The notes under the pieces were generated by a model. That model ran no database searches. It was not told the origin of the DNA and saw only the letters and a program-made list of their open reading frames with translations. A DNA stretch of 64,000 nt, taken from positions 32,661-96,660 of the forward strand of contig NW_014577192.1 in assembly GCF_000485595.1 (NCBI RefSeq), read 5' to 3'. This DNA is from Priapulus caudatus. Taxonomy: Eukaryota; Priapulida; Priapulimorpha; Priapulimorphida; Priapulidae. Positions 1-10,827 of the stretch are shown piece after piece. The first letter of the stretch is position 1, and each line of letters begins with the position of its first letter. Made by a program: the position numbers and the translations under genes.

Positions 1-236
<236 letters not shown>

Positions 237-1110
237 GACACACACCACACGCGTGCGGCGGGAGGAGAGAGAGAGGCGCGAGACTCTCTGAAAATTAATT
301 GAAATTTATAGACGAGAGGAAGCAGCTGGTTGCGTGATGGCGGGATCCCGCGCGTGCGCGCCGATTTTCGGGCAAACAATGGCGCGCACTATCGCGGCCA
401 TGTTTGTGCATGCACGCCGGGGCCCGCTGCCGGCTCTCGCTTCGTTAGAGAGGTCCCGCAGCGGGGATCACGTGAGGGCGGGCCGAGCAGACGCCCAGCA
501 AACGCTGAGCTAGAGCGCGCGAGCGCTCACACATAGCAATGAGGTGCTCGCGTGGTCAATGCGCATGCGCGCGCGGTGGAGGGAGGCAGGGGGGTGTTTC
601 TGGTGGGGTTCGAAGTCTCGTTGTTTATGCGTCGACGTGCGGTGTGTGCATGTGCCTATATTGTGTGCATGTAAATGGTTGCTGTCCCTGTGTTGGTCGC
701 ACGTTACGTATCGCAGTAGAATGATCTCATGCGTGAGATTGTTATTCACTCTTTGTTCTATCGTCAGACGTAAAACCGAACTTAAGGGGTCGAAAGTACC
801 CTTGTTCATCTCGTGAGCTTTCCTCTTTCTTAGCCTTTCCATCATCTTCTTTCTCGCCTTCTTACCATCTCTCTGTTACTCCCTCACTCTCGTGCTCTCT
901 CGGCCTGCGTTCGTATACTCCTTGCCCTCCCTATCCCTATCTCCCTCACCCCACCCACTCTCTGTGACTCTCTTCGCTTGCACGCCTTGCCGTGACTTCA
1001 TCGCTAGTGAAAGCGTAAGGCCAGGCTTAACGAGAAAATTCACAGACGATTACGCGGCCGGCGCAGTTGTCTCGCCGCGCGCCCAGGCCTCGTATCTCAT
1101 CGCTGACTGC
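237..1110. other. Intergenic DNA, no gene recognised
   Basis: Mixed-composition DNA, GC-rich at about 330-600 and pyrimidine-rich at about 830-960. Short open frames exist on both strands but none has a recognisable domain, splice structure or protein-like composition. Confidence 0.6.
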
Positions 1111-1267
1111 AGCCTCCGCACCGCGTGCGTGCGTGCGTGCGTGCGTGCGTGCATGCGTGCGTGCATGCGTGCGTGCGTGCGTGTGAAATGGGGTAGTTTC
1201 GTATGTGTTCGCGCGCGCGTGCATGTGTGTGTGTGCGAGCGTGTTTAAAAAAGAGATGGAAGGGGAG

Positions 1268-1340
<73 letters not shown>
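1111..1340. repeat. GTGC tetranucleotide and GA dinucleotide tracts
   Basis: A GTGC/GCAT tetranucleotide tract lies at about 1124-1182 and a pure GA tract at about 1273-1337. Open frames across both are translations of the repeat. Confidence 0.9.
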
Positions 1341-1341
<1 letters not shown>

Positions 1342-1498
1342 CGGGAGGGGCGAGAGGAGGAGAGAGGGAAAAACCCACTGGCATCGTTTTACATACACAT
1401 ATATCATTAATTTGCCTAAATGACCTAAGACTGGCTCCGAGCGTTATATTTCCTGCTGATGGCCAAACATTCTGCGGCGATATTGTAAAGCATGTAAT

Positions 1499-1540
1499 AT
1501 AGATAGATAGATAATAATCTATTTTTATTTATATATTATG

Positions 1541-1576
<36 letters not shown>
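1499..1576. repeat. GATA and TA microsatellites
   Basis: A short GATA run (about 1499-1513) is followed by a TA run (about 1543-1576). Confidence 0.9.
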
Positions 1577-1578
<2 letters not shown>

Positions 1579-1925
1579 CATGCCATGCTCGCCTCATGCG
1601 GGCGTGCGTGCGTGCATGCGTGCGCGCATGCATGCGTGTGCGCGTACGGCGTATACATGCATCACACTAGGTGGGATCTATAGCCGGAGGGCTTCCGAGA
1701 GTAGTTGTCACCTTAAGGAGGCGGTTTGTGATAAATTCATTCTCAAGAGTGCATCTATAAGCAATATATCAAGAGTGCAGGTAAGGCTACGCAAAATACC
1801 TAAGTGCGTATGTACTACATGTGCGTGGGTGTGCGTGTGCGTGGGTGCACGTGTTTGTTTGCGTACGTGCCTGTGTTTATGTCGTGATATATGACAACCA
1901 ATAAACTCGGAATTACTATCTTACC
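1577..1925. other. Intergenic DNA with short TGCG/GTGCG tracts
   Basis: Short GTGC-like runs flank about 150 bp of ordinary sequence. I see no gene. Confidence 0.5.
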
Positions 1926-1927
1926 AT

Positions 1928-2165
1928 GAACCAGCACTGCCCCCTGGTGTCTCATACACAGCACTGCCCCCTGGTGTCTTACACACTGCACTGCCCCCTG
2001 GAGTCTTACACGCAGCGCTGCCCCTGGTGTCTTACATGGAACCAGTACTGCCCCCTGGTTTCTTATACACAGCACTGCCACCTGGTGTCATATACACCCA
2101 GCGCTGCCCCCTGCAGTCTACACGGAACCAGCACTGCCCCCGGTGTCTTACAAACAGTACTGACA
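1928..2165. repeat. 27-34-bp minisatellite with core GCACTGCCCCCTGG
   Basis: About eight degenerate copies of a unit containing GCACTGCCCCCTGGTGTCTT, spaced mostly by 27 bp. Because 27 is a multiple of three, the plus strand reads as a repeated nine-residue peptide, which is a by-product of the repeat. Confidence 0.85.
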
Positions 2166-2200
2166 CATGCTGTCTTACTTATTGCTAAAATATTGTTAGC

Positions 2201-2232
<32 letters not shown>
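2201..2232. repeat. AT dinucleotide microsatellite
   Basis: Pure AT run. Confidence 0.9.
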
Positions 2233-2235
<3 letters not shown>

Positions 2236-2610
2236 GGTGTTTGACGGCGCCTGCCTGTGTTAGTTTTTCCCGTTACTGCGGTGTCGCGTCACACATGTTT
2301 GACAAGTCATGAGCGCACGCGACACGATGGTGACGATATCGATTCCTTAGGATCGATCCGGCCTATCGATCGATCTAGCCTCGTTCCAGAATGGGTTATT
2401 TCGGTGCGTGAGCTTATTATTGAGATCACACGCCAATCGGCAATCGTCTATTAGTATACGTCACGCCACATCCGGTGCTTGTCGTCTGACATCTGGCAGA
2501 CTGGCAGTCACGCGACGCACCTGGCTAGCTATCTAGAGGAGGCAAAGAAAGCTATTCCTATTCTCAAAGAAAGGAGCTGCTTTTCTCGAGGGTCTATTTT
2601 TTGGTGCCGT
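2233..2610. other. Single-copy-like intergenic DNA
   Basis: About 380 bp of ordinary complexity with several GATCGAT/ATCGAT motifs near 2340-2375. No exon with acceptable splice sites was recognised. Confidence 0.5.
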
Positions 2611-3830
2611 TCTTGTTAACAAGAGAGCGAAAGAGAAAGAGAGAGAGAGCGGGAGAGAGTAGGGGCGATGGAGCGTGAGTAGGGGCGATGGAGAGAGAGT
2701 GGGTGCGATGGAGAGAGTGGAAGCGTGAGTGGGGGCGAGGGAGAGTGAGTGGAGTAGGCAAGGGAGTGAGAGCGGGAGCGAGGGAGTGAGAGCGAGAGTG
2801 AGAGCGGGAGAGAGAGTTGGGGCGATGGAGAGAGAGAGAGGACGAGGCAGAGACAGCAAGGAGATCGAGATCGGACGAGAGAGACTGCAGAGGTTGGAAG
2901 CCGTAGGGAGAAGAAGTCGCCTCCCGCCGCATGGGAGAAAGAGTATGCTGCCGGCGAAGCGAGCGAGCAGGAGTGGGGTCTGGCGAAGCGAGAGAGAGTG
3001 GGGGGCCTGAGAAATGATGTGAGAGCTCAGGGGCGAATGGGGGTGAAAGTGAGGCGAGGGCCCTACTAGGGTGGACAGCGAGAGAGGACGTCACGAGATC
3101 ATGAACGAAAGGGCTGAGAAGAGCATCTAAATAGATACAGGAGGCGAAGGCGCGAAAACGAGACGGGGCGCACCGAGAGGACAGCAACAGAGGAAAGAAG
3201 AGATGGAGACTCGAAGGGAGAGAATGAGGTGAGAGATCAGCGAGCTGCGAACATAGTATGAGATGTGAGAGACGCAGAGTCGAGAGCATCGCTGAGGAGA
3301 CTGAGACACCGCAGCGACCTACGAGCTAGCTAGCCACGAGATTCGAGAAAGAGGGGGAGAGCGCCGCACAAGAGTGTCGCTGGATGCTGTTGCTTGCGTG
3401 TGTGTCGCTGCACGTCCCCCCTTGTTGTGCGTTCGAGCAGAGAGAGATGCATGAGAGACGAGAGATGACGAGAGAGAGAGAGTGTATCACGCGAGAGCAG
3501 AGAGTGAGCGAGAGAGAGAGAGAGAGACACCGTGAGAAGTGATAGAGAGAGAGACCGGACGACGAGAGAGAGAGAAGTGGAGGCGAGCGGGAGAAAAAGT
3601 GGGGCCGAGGAGAAAATAGAGTTTGCGCGAAGGGAGATGAGTGGGGGCGAAAGGAGCTGCAGAGAGTGGGGGTTGAGAACAGGAGTGTGATGCCCGCGGC
3701 GCGTAGGGGGCGCCGGGGCGGTGAAAGTGAGGGCGCAGGGGTGACAAGCGAGAGAGAGAAACGTCAGAGAATGAGCTAAGCGCGACTGAAGAGATCGAGC
3801 AAGAAGATACAATACGATTACAGAGGGACG
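2611..3830. repeat. GA-rich low-complexity block
   Basis: Purine-rich on the plus strand: GA runs interrupted by a GGGGCGATGGAGAG-type motif (clear at 2660-2780) and more degenerate GA DNA to about 3830. The long minus-strand open frames rich in Ser, Leu and Pro are translations of CT-rich sequence. Confidence 0.85.
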
Positions 3831-4440
3831 GAAAATCTGACGCGAGGCTGTGGAGAGAGCGACAAGCCCAACAGAGAAATGCGAGAGAGAGTCGAGGGGA
3901 GTGAGGTAAGGAGGGAGACGATAGCCGAGCGCCGCAAAATTAGAGCAATGAGAGAGACGATCTCAGGAGATGATGATGATTCGACGAACGAGCCAGGATG
4001 TAGGACACCGAGCCTCGACAGTATTGGACAAGAGGGGGCAGAGCGTGCGATAAGCAGTGTGTGCCTATTGTAGTCGTGCCGTGGGCCGCCCATGCTCTCT
4101 GTGTTGCGTGGTCAGAGAGAGCAGAGAGCAGACGGATAGTGAGAGAGCTAGAAAGTGAGCGTTCCCCTGTTTTCGCGCTCCTTCTTGCCGAAATACCTTT
4201 CCGTTTTCATCTTAGTTGACTAGACTCTGAACCAGGCGCATGCGCAACCGACACTCACACTGTTTGGACGCATATTCGCGCGGTAACCCGCCCGCTACGG
4301 ACCGCGCCCTCACTCAATTCTTTTACTCACGACGCAAATTCTAACTTAACGAGTTTCACTGTGCTACAGGCGACCGGACATAACAGCTCGCGTGCGGCGC
4401 GATTATCGGGTGCGAACGACGCCATTCATGTCGCACACGA
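3831..4440. other. Intergenic DNA, no gene recognised
   Basis: Fades from GA-rich to ordinary sequence. No feature could be supported. Confidence 0.5.
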
Positions 4441-5340
4441 CCCGCTCGTCTCTCTCTCTCTCTCTTCTCTCTTCTTCTCTTCTTCTCTCCTCTTCCTTCC
4501 TCTGCTGAACATTATTTTGAACTAGGCCCCTTGCGAAAATTATGGCACTCCCGCCACATAACAATCCACCCAATATCCTACAAATAATACCGCTTATATA
4601 CGAAGTTAAACGAGACAACCCCACACGTGATGATGACCATAGTATCTATATAACCCTCAACTACTATCCTCTTCCTACTAGTGCGCCTATGCTCTATATC
4701 CCTCATCGTGTCGCCTTTCCGTCCCAGCTGTTCGCCGCGCGTTACACTCTATCATGTTGTGTGTGCTATGTGCTCGTGTTCGTCGCACTTGTGTGTGTGT
4801 TGGTCGTGCCTGTGGACGCCTGTCTCTCGCCCCTCGTGTGTGCATGTGTGTGTGTCCCTGTGGCTGCCTGTGTTGTGTGTGTGTGTTCGTTGTGTGCCTC
4901 CGGCTGTCGTGGTTGCGCACCTCATGATGTGTGCGCTGTGTGTCGTGTGTGGCCCCTACCCTCGCAGTCACTCGTTGTACCGTCACGGTCGTGCCGCTCG
5001 CCCCGCCCCTGCCGGTGTTCGCGTCGTGCGTGACTGCAGTGTGCAGTGCCTATGTTGCTGTTATGTGTGCGGTTGCTGCGGTGTGTCGTGTGTGTGTTTT
5101 ACCTCATCTGGCTCCCGTCCCCTGTCAAGCAGCTCCAACCGCGCTCCCGCCCCCCCCTCTGCCTCTGTGGTGTGTGTCCCGCCTCTCTCCCCTTCGTGCC
5201 CCTAGACGTTATGCTGTTTGCTCTGGCGCTCGTTGCCCTTTTCGCCTCTTTGTCCCTCGATGGCCTCGTCCCCTCTCCTCCGCCGCATCTGCCCGCGTGT
5301 GTGTTGTGTTGTGTGTACTATCGCGGCGCTGCCCTGTAGT
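4441..5340. repeat. CT tract and degenerate GT-rich block
   Basis: A CT tract (about 4448-4505), then ordinary DNA, then an imperfect GT/TGTGC-rich block from about 4740 to 5330. Overlapping Cys/Val-rich frames in several registers show that it is cryptic simple sequence and not a gene. Confidence 0.75.
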
Positions 5341-6106
5341 TCATATCTCTGCACCCTTATAAATACAGATAATAAGATATTAGCCCTATGGCCCGATCCT
5401 TAGCTTTGCTTTGCACCCGCGTTAACTTCTATGCCATCAATTGCCATCTGTGTTTTCTCACACTTAATCAATAACTAATATGCGAAATAACTGCTGGCTT
5501 CATCGTCCACTACGTTATGCCCCGGACTCGATAGCCGGCTCATCGTCCATCGTCCGTCGGTCTCTGTCGCCCGTCGCGCGGTGCGCACGGCCCGCACCGG
5601 CATCCTAGGTGATGTTGTGCACCCGTGCTCACCCCTCCTTACCCTTATGCTTCACCTGTCCCGTCAAGACGCAGTTTGGGTGTGTATGGTAAAGCTATGC
5701 GGCGGGCGGTACTGCCATGATTAAAATGAAACAAAAATGTCGTAAATTCCCCTTCACCCCAACCTTCGCAGGCAGAGCAACGACTGCAGATGCGCTTGTT
5801 TATGTCGAGGGAAACACAAATATTGATGCGGTGAAATGCCAGCACTTAAAAAACAATATTATGTAAACGTTTATGATTTATCAAGAACAGTTCAGTTCAT
5901 TCCGTCCTCGCGTTTTTCGTGCTGGTTGGGCTTTGCACTCCTAGTGCGCATTATTCTGCGACGTTAGATATATGACCCCTGTATAATGCTCGACGCGCTC
6001 ATGTAGAATGAAAGCCGGCCGCTGCTCGTGTATCGCCCAGTATATATACAGCACACGCTACCAAAACACACAATTGCGCCGCTGGCGCACACGACACGAC
6101 ACGAGC
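5341..6106. other. Intergenic DNA, no gene recognised
   Basis: Ordinary-complexity sequence without convincing exons, RNA genes or repeats. Confidence 0.5.
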
Positions 6107-6480
6107 AGCACACACACACACACACACACAGGCACACACACAGCCACAGCACGATCACACATCACACAAACACACAGCACACACACGCGGCGCTGCGCAC
6201 GCACACATTAACACCACGCTCGGGCTGCGCGCACTAGGCATCACACACACACAGCACACAAACACACCAGACACACGCACCGGCGCGCTGCGACCAACAC
6301 ACAATACAGTCTGACGCGCCGGCTTTCACACACACACACGCGCGCGCCGCGCAGCAGCACAAACACACACACACACACAGCAGGCACATTACACACACAG
6401 CACGACGCAGCGACACGACGCGGCACATACCACACACACACACACCCGCACGCACGCACGCACGCACGCACGCACACAGG
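6107..6480. repeat. Degenerate CA-rich block
   Basis: Imperfect CA repeat with interspersed GCGC motifs, ending in an ACGC tetranucleotide run (about 6449-6475). Confidence 0.85.
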
Positions 6481-7085
6481 CGCCGCGTGTAAATCTTGTT
6501 TGGATTACATACAGAGCCGTTCTTCTACTGTATCATCAGCGTCAGCGCTATTGTTATGAAAGCTGGCTTGTCTTGTTAAGTTGGGACGGTAATTGGAAAT
6601 TACGAGAAGCGTCGTCACACCCCCTCCGCCGCGCCGCGAGCGCTGCGTGTTTCGAGGGAGTGCAGCCGACTAATTGAATGAAGTGATTTAGTTCACCTGC
6701 TCGCTAGGTCCTGTTCTTTCCCAGAGTGATGATGAATTAATATTTGAAAGCAATTACCATGTTTGGCTCCCAGGGGAAGCCGCAGCACCTGCAGAATGTA
6801 AGGAATGGCGACGTCGGGCTGGGACTGAGAGCCCTGATCAGGTAATGCGATCCCAAGACCTAATTACTGCACGTCTCGCAATGTTTAATAAACAGGATGC
6901 TACGCTTATAATGAGCACCCTTAATTAATTTGTTAAAATTAATTAAAATCCTAAAGTAATTAGACATGGTCCGTGCTAATTGGCTCTTCAAGAATGCAGG
7001 TTGGAAGAGATGATGAGGCTAGCATGATCTATCGTGGCTAGCATGAGATACACGATACAGGCGACAAGCAGGGCTAGCGACAGCG
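6481..7085. promoter_or_regulatory. AT-rich non-coding block with homeodomain-type motifs
   Basis: This block has no repeats and no credible open frame. It is dense in motifs that animal transcription factors read: two CACCTG E-boxes (6694-6699 and 6786-6791), TAATTA (6861-6866), the palindromic TTAATTAATT (6921-6930), AATTAATTAA (about 6936-6945) and GTAATTAG near 6956-6963. Such clustering is typical of developmental enhancers, but short AT-rich motifs also arise by chance, so this is a candidate only. Confidence 0.3.
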
Positions 7086-7239
7086 GTTCGTGTTAATATA
7101 TAGCAACCCACCGCTGTTTCTGCTATTGTTCGAAGTGACAACGGCGCGTCGACGACACAGAAATGAGATAACGACTAGAAAGAAGTCGACCGCGAAGACA
7201 TAAAAGAAGAAAGGGGCAGAAAAGAGAGGCACGAAGATG

Positions 7240-7690
7240 GTTAGCGGAGGAAAAAGACAGCGATGACGATGAAAGAGAGGAAGAAGACAACGATGACGAC
7301 GACGACGACCACCCGACAACTATGACGACGACGACCACCACGACAAATACGATGACGACGACGACCACCACCACGACAACTACGATGACGACGACAACCA
7401 CCACGACAACTACGACGACGACGACCACCACCACGACAACTACGATGACGACGACCACCACCACGACAATTACGATGACGACGACGACCACCACCACGAC
7501 AACTACGATGACGACGACGACGACCACCACGACAACTACGACGACGACGACGACGACCACAACAACTACGATGACGACGACGACCACCACGACAACTACG
7601 ATGACGACGACGACGACCGCCCGACAACTACGATGACGACGACGACGACCACCACGACAACTACGACGACGACGACGACGACCACAACAG
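7240..7690. repeat. GAC-type trinucleotide satellite (27-33-bp higher-order unit)
   Basis: Array of GAC, CAC, AAC, TAC and GAT triplets. The larger unit (GACGACGACCACCACGACAA plus CTACGAT) is repeated about 14 times. It reads as poly-Thr on the plus strand and as poly-Val or Arg-rich peptide on the minus strand. It abuts the left arm of the large inverted repeat through a GA tract. The same satellite occurs in the opposite orientation at 20230-21680. Confidence 0.9.
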
Positions 7691-7756
7691 AGAGAGAGAA
7701 GAGAGAGAGAAAGAGTAGAGAGAGAGAGAGCGAGAGAGCGAGAGAGAGAGAGAGAG

Positions 7757-8545
7757 CCTCGGCATATGGTGCGAGCGTGAAGACGCGCGAAGCGTGAAAT
7801 CATATGAAATTTGTAATTAAAACGATTAGCTATATTATGGCGCGGCGCTGTAAGCGTAATTGTCTGGGCAAAATTCCCCCAGGCAGGGCAGCACCAGCGC
7901 ACCAGCCGACGGCTACGTAGGGGCAACCGCATTCGTTTTTGGCTTCATAGCAACGGACCAGCAGGCGTTTTTTCCGCGACGTTCGCAGCGAGAGAGACAG
8001 TGACAGGCGATTAGACGGCAGCGCGCGAGAGCAGCAACGTCGTGACAGGTAAGGCGAATAAAAACATTACCGCATTATCACACACCATCATTATATATAT
8101 TATGTGTGTGTATATATATAGCAATGTATACAGATGTACGAACCGGCCACATGTCATATTTTATATGTTTCGCGCATAAAGCCCGTGTTCGTTTAATTAA
8201 AGCGCTTAGCAGTGTATTTTATTAAGCAAGGTAATTTCGGTATTATAATGCGATATTTCATCGTGCGGGCGTGCGCTGCTACCGTAGCCTTTCCGCGCTG
8301 AATTATCAGATCCATCAAGGGGCTGGCTTCATTATTATTCGTTTTATTTATATTTTTGTTAGCGGATCATTAATATTTATTTTATTCTCTGCTGCAGTGC
8401 GCGAAATTGTTCAACGTTTAGCGGATATCGTTTTAATAAGGGGCAGTGGCCTGCGGCAGTGCGCGCAGGCGTGGCTCAAGTCTAACAGGCTTACGATAAA
8501 AGCAGTTATACGAGAGAGCCCAATGTGGAACCGCAGGGAGGTATC
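7757..8545 (+). repeat. AT-rich core of the composite satellite module, copy A
   Basis: About 790 bp of complex sequence found again as a direct, indel-diverged copy at about 14717-15515 and as an exact inverted copy at 26180-26968. It has short TA-rich tracts near 8090-8120. The frame at 8271-8864 starts in this block and runs into the GA tract; it is intact in the inverted copy but not supported in the diverged copy, so I do not call a gene. Confidence 0.85.
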
Positions 8546-8560
8546 GAGAGGAGAGAGAGA

Positions 8561-8597
<37 letters not shown>

Positions 8598-8614
8598 GAG
8601 AGAGAGAGAGAGAG

Positions 8615-8665
<51 letters not shown>

Positions 8666-8760
8666 AAGAGAGAGAGAGAAAAGAGAGAGAGAGAAGAGAG
8701 GAGAGAGAGAGAGAAAGAGAGAGAGAGCGAGAAGAGAGAGCGAGAGAAAGAGAAAGAGAG

Positions 8761-8793
<33 letters not shown>

Positions 8794-8852
8794 GAGAGAG
8801 AGAGAGAAAGAGAGAGCCGAGACGAGAGAGAGAGAGAGAGAGAGAAAAAGAA
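8546..8852. repeat. GA dinucleotide tract
   Basis: Interrupted GA repeat of about 300 bp. Its Arg-Glu frames are repeat translations. Confidence 0.95.
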
Positions 8853-8999
8853 GAGATAAATTAGTTAGAGTTAGAGAAACAGTCTAGCCGAAATCATTGA
8901 AAAGCACACGATGAGAAATATTGTCGATTTCAGTGTGGGGCAATGACTGAGCAACGCTAGATATCAGTATGTGTTTATTCCGCCGCATACTATAATTGG

Positions 9000-10502
9000 G
9001 CAACCATGGCAGCATTCCATATATCCCGGCATCCCATCATCGCCCAAATCCCGGGCATCGTTCAGCATTCCACTGGTCCCAACATACCAGCATCCCAGTA
9101 TCTCTATGATTCCCGGCATTCCAGCATCCAAGCATCATAGCTCCAAGCATGCCCATCATCCGCAAGCATACCAGCGATCCCATCAATCCTCAACATGCCG
9201 CAGCATGCCTAGAACCCAGCATCCCAGCATTCCAAATGCCCAACATGCCAGCATCCCAACATCCCAGCATTCTCAACATCCAGCATCCCAGGCACCAACA
9301 TATCAGCATTTCCAAAGATCCGCAACATCGCAGCATCCCAACATCCGCAGCATCCGCCAGCATATCGCAGACATCGCAGGCATCCAACATACAGCATCCC
9401 GTGCATTCCAACGTCTCAGCATCCCAGCATCCCGCAGCAATCCGGGCCGCATCCGCAGCATATTAGCATCCCAGCATCCCAGCATCCTAGCATCCAGTAT
9501 TCGCAGTATCTCAAATCATTCGCAGCATCACCAACATACCAGCATCCCAAGATACCAGCATCCGCAACATCTCAGCAATCCCAGCATCGCCAGCATCGCA
9601 AACATACGGCAGCATCCCGGCATCGCCAACATGATGGCAACATCCCATTATGCCGCACGCATCCCAAGCAATACCAGCATCCGCGGTATCCCAACATCTC
9701 ATTATCCGCAAGCCATCCGGCAAGCATCGCCAGCATCGCACCATTCATCACCCCCGAACATCCCAACATCCCCACATCCGCACGATCCCAGCCATCCGCA
9801 TTCACCCAACATCCCAAGCTCCACCATCCCAACATCCGCCCCATCCCACGCATCGCCATCACCCCAACATCCCAACATCGCCACCCATCCCAACATCCCG
9901 AGCATCCCAGCCATCCTATCACCCAACACCCCACCATGCACCAGCAGTCCAGCATCTCAGCATCCCAGCATCAGTATCCGCAGCACTCCCAGCATCCCAG
10001 CACACTAGAAATCCAGAATTCTAAGCATCGCATCATGCCCAGCATTGCCGGCATCTTAGCTATGCGCTAGAATCCAGTATTCAAATCCCAGATCCCGATT
10101 CACCCCAACATCCAGCATCCGGCACCATTCCCATCACGCTACAACATGCCAGCAGCGGCGGGTGCCAACGCATCCGCGAGCAGTCCAGGCATCTCAGATT
10201 CGGCAGATCTCAGTATCCCAACATCCAGCATCGCGCACCATCCATGCCCCCAACAATCCAGCAGTCCAGTATCCAGCATCCGCAGCATCCGCAGCATCCG
10301 CGCAGCATCCCAAACATCGCCAGAATCCAGTATCGCCAAGCATCCAGCCTCCCAACATCCCAGAATCCCAGTTATTCCAACATCCCAGCATCTCCAGCAT
10401 GCCCAGCATCCAACTTCCCAGAATCCCAGTATTCCAAATCCGCAGATCCCAGAATCCCAGCATCCCAGCATCAACACATCCGAGTATTCCAGCATCATAT
10501 GC
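9000..10502 (+). repeat. Octamer satellite array A (AGCATCCC/GGGATGCT)
   Basis: Degenerate tandem array of an 8-bp unit AGCATCCC with frequent variants AACATCCC, AGCATTCC and AGTATCCC. The complementary strand has G triplets separated by five bases, fitting the G3-N1-7 quadruplex pattern in many places. Because 8 is not divisible by 3 and the unit has no stop, all frames stay open for long distances, giving Ser-Ile-Pro-His-Gln frames on plus and Met-Leu-Gly-Cys-Trp frames on minus. The 140 bp before the array and the 157 bp after it are shared by all copies. Confidence 0.93.
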
Positions 10503-10659
10503 ATCCCATTGTCCAATGATTCCGCAGCATTCCTACATCCTCCGCATCGGCTCATCCCAACAAGCCGGCTAGTCACTGAGCGATGCAGCTTCCTCCCACA
10601 ATCACCGATCGACGTCCATTGTAGAGCGAACACCCACGAACCAGAAAAAAAGTCGCGCG

Positions 10660-10690
<31 letters not shown>

Positions 10691-10692
10691 AG

Positions 10693-10779
<87 letters not shown>

Positions 10780-10786
10780 AAGAGAT

Positions 10787-10827
<41 letters not shown>

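Larger units (their letters stand above)
7700..10659 (+). repeat. Left arm of exact 2,960-bp inverted repeat
   Basis: Every base pairs with 24066-27025 on the opposite strand at a constant coordinate sum of 34725, so there is no indel over 2,960 bp. At the outer edge, 7700/27025 match and 7699/27026 do not. At the inner edge, 10659/24066 match and 10660/24065 do not. The arm holds a GA tract, the AT-rich core (7757-8545), a second GA tract (8546-8852), a 150-bp spacer, the octamer satellite (about 9000-10502) and a 157-bp block ending in GTCGCGCG. All outer and inner flanks are simple repeats. Confidence 0.95.

Noticed and set aside
7123-7932. 269-codon minus frame with a long poly-Val tract, and the opposite poly-Thr frame
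   Set aside because: Both are translations of the GAC-CAC-AAC triplet satellite. The minus frame also runs across the inverted-repeat boundary, and the inverted copy of the array is full of frame breaks.
8971-10008. 345-codon Ser/Ile/Pro/His/Gln frame, duplicated at 24717-25754
   Set aside because: An 8-bp repeat without stops keeps all frames open. The protein repeats every eight residues, and the indel-diverged copies B and C do not keep the frame.
9000-10502. Telomeric repeat block
   Set aside because: The unit GGGATGCT is not TTAGGG or another telomere repeat I know, it is highly degenerate and it lies internally in both orientations.
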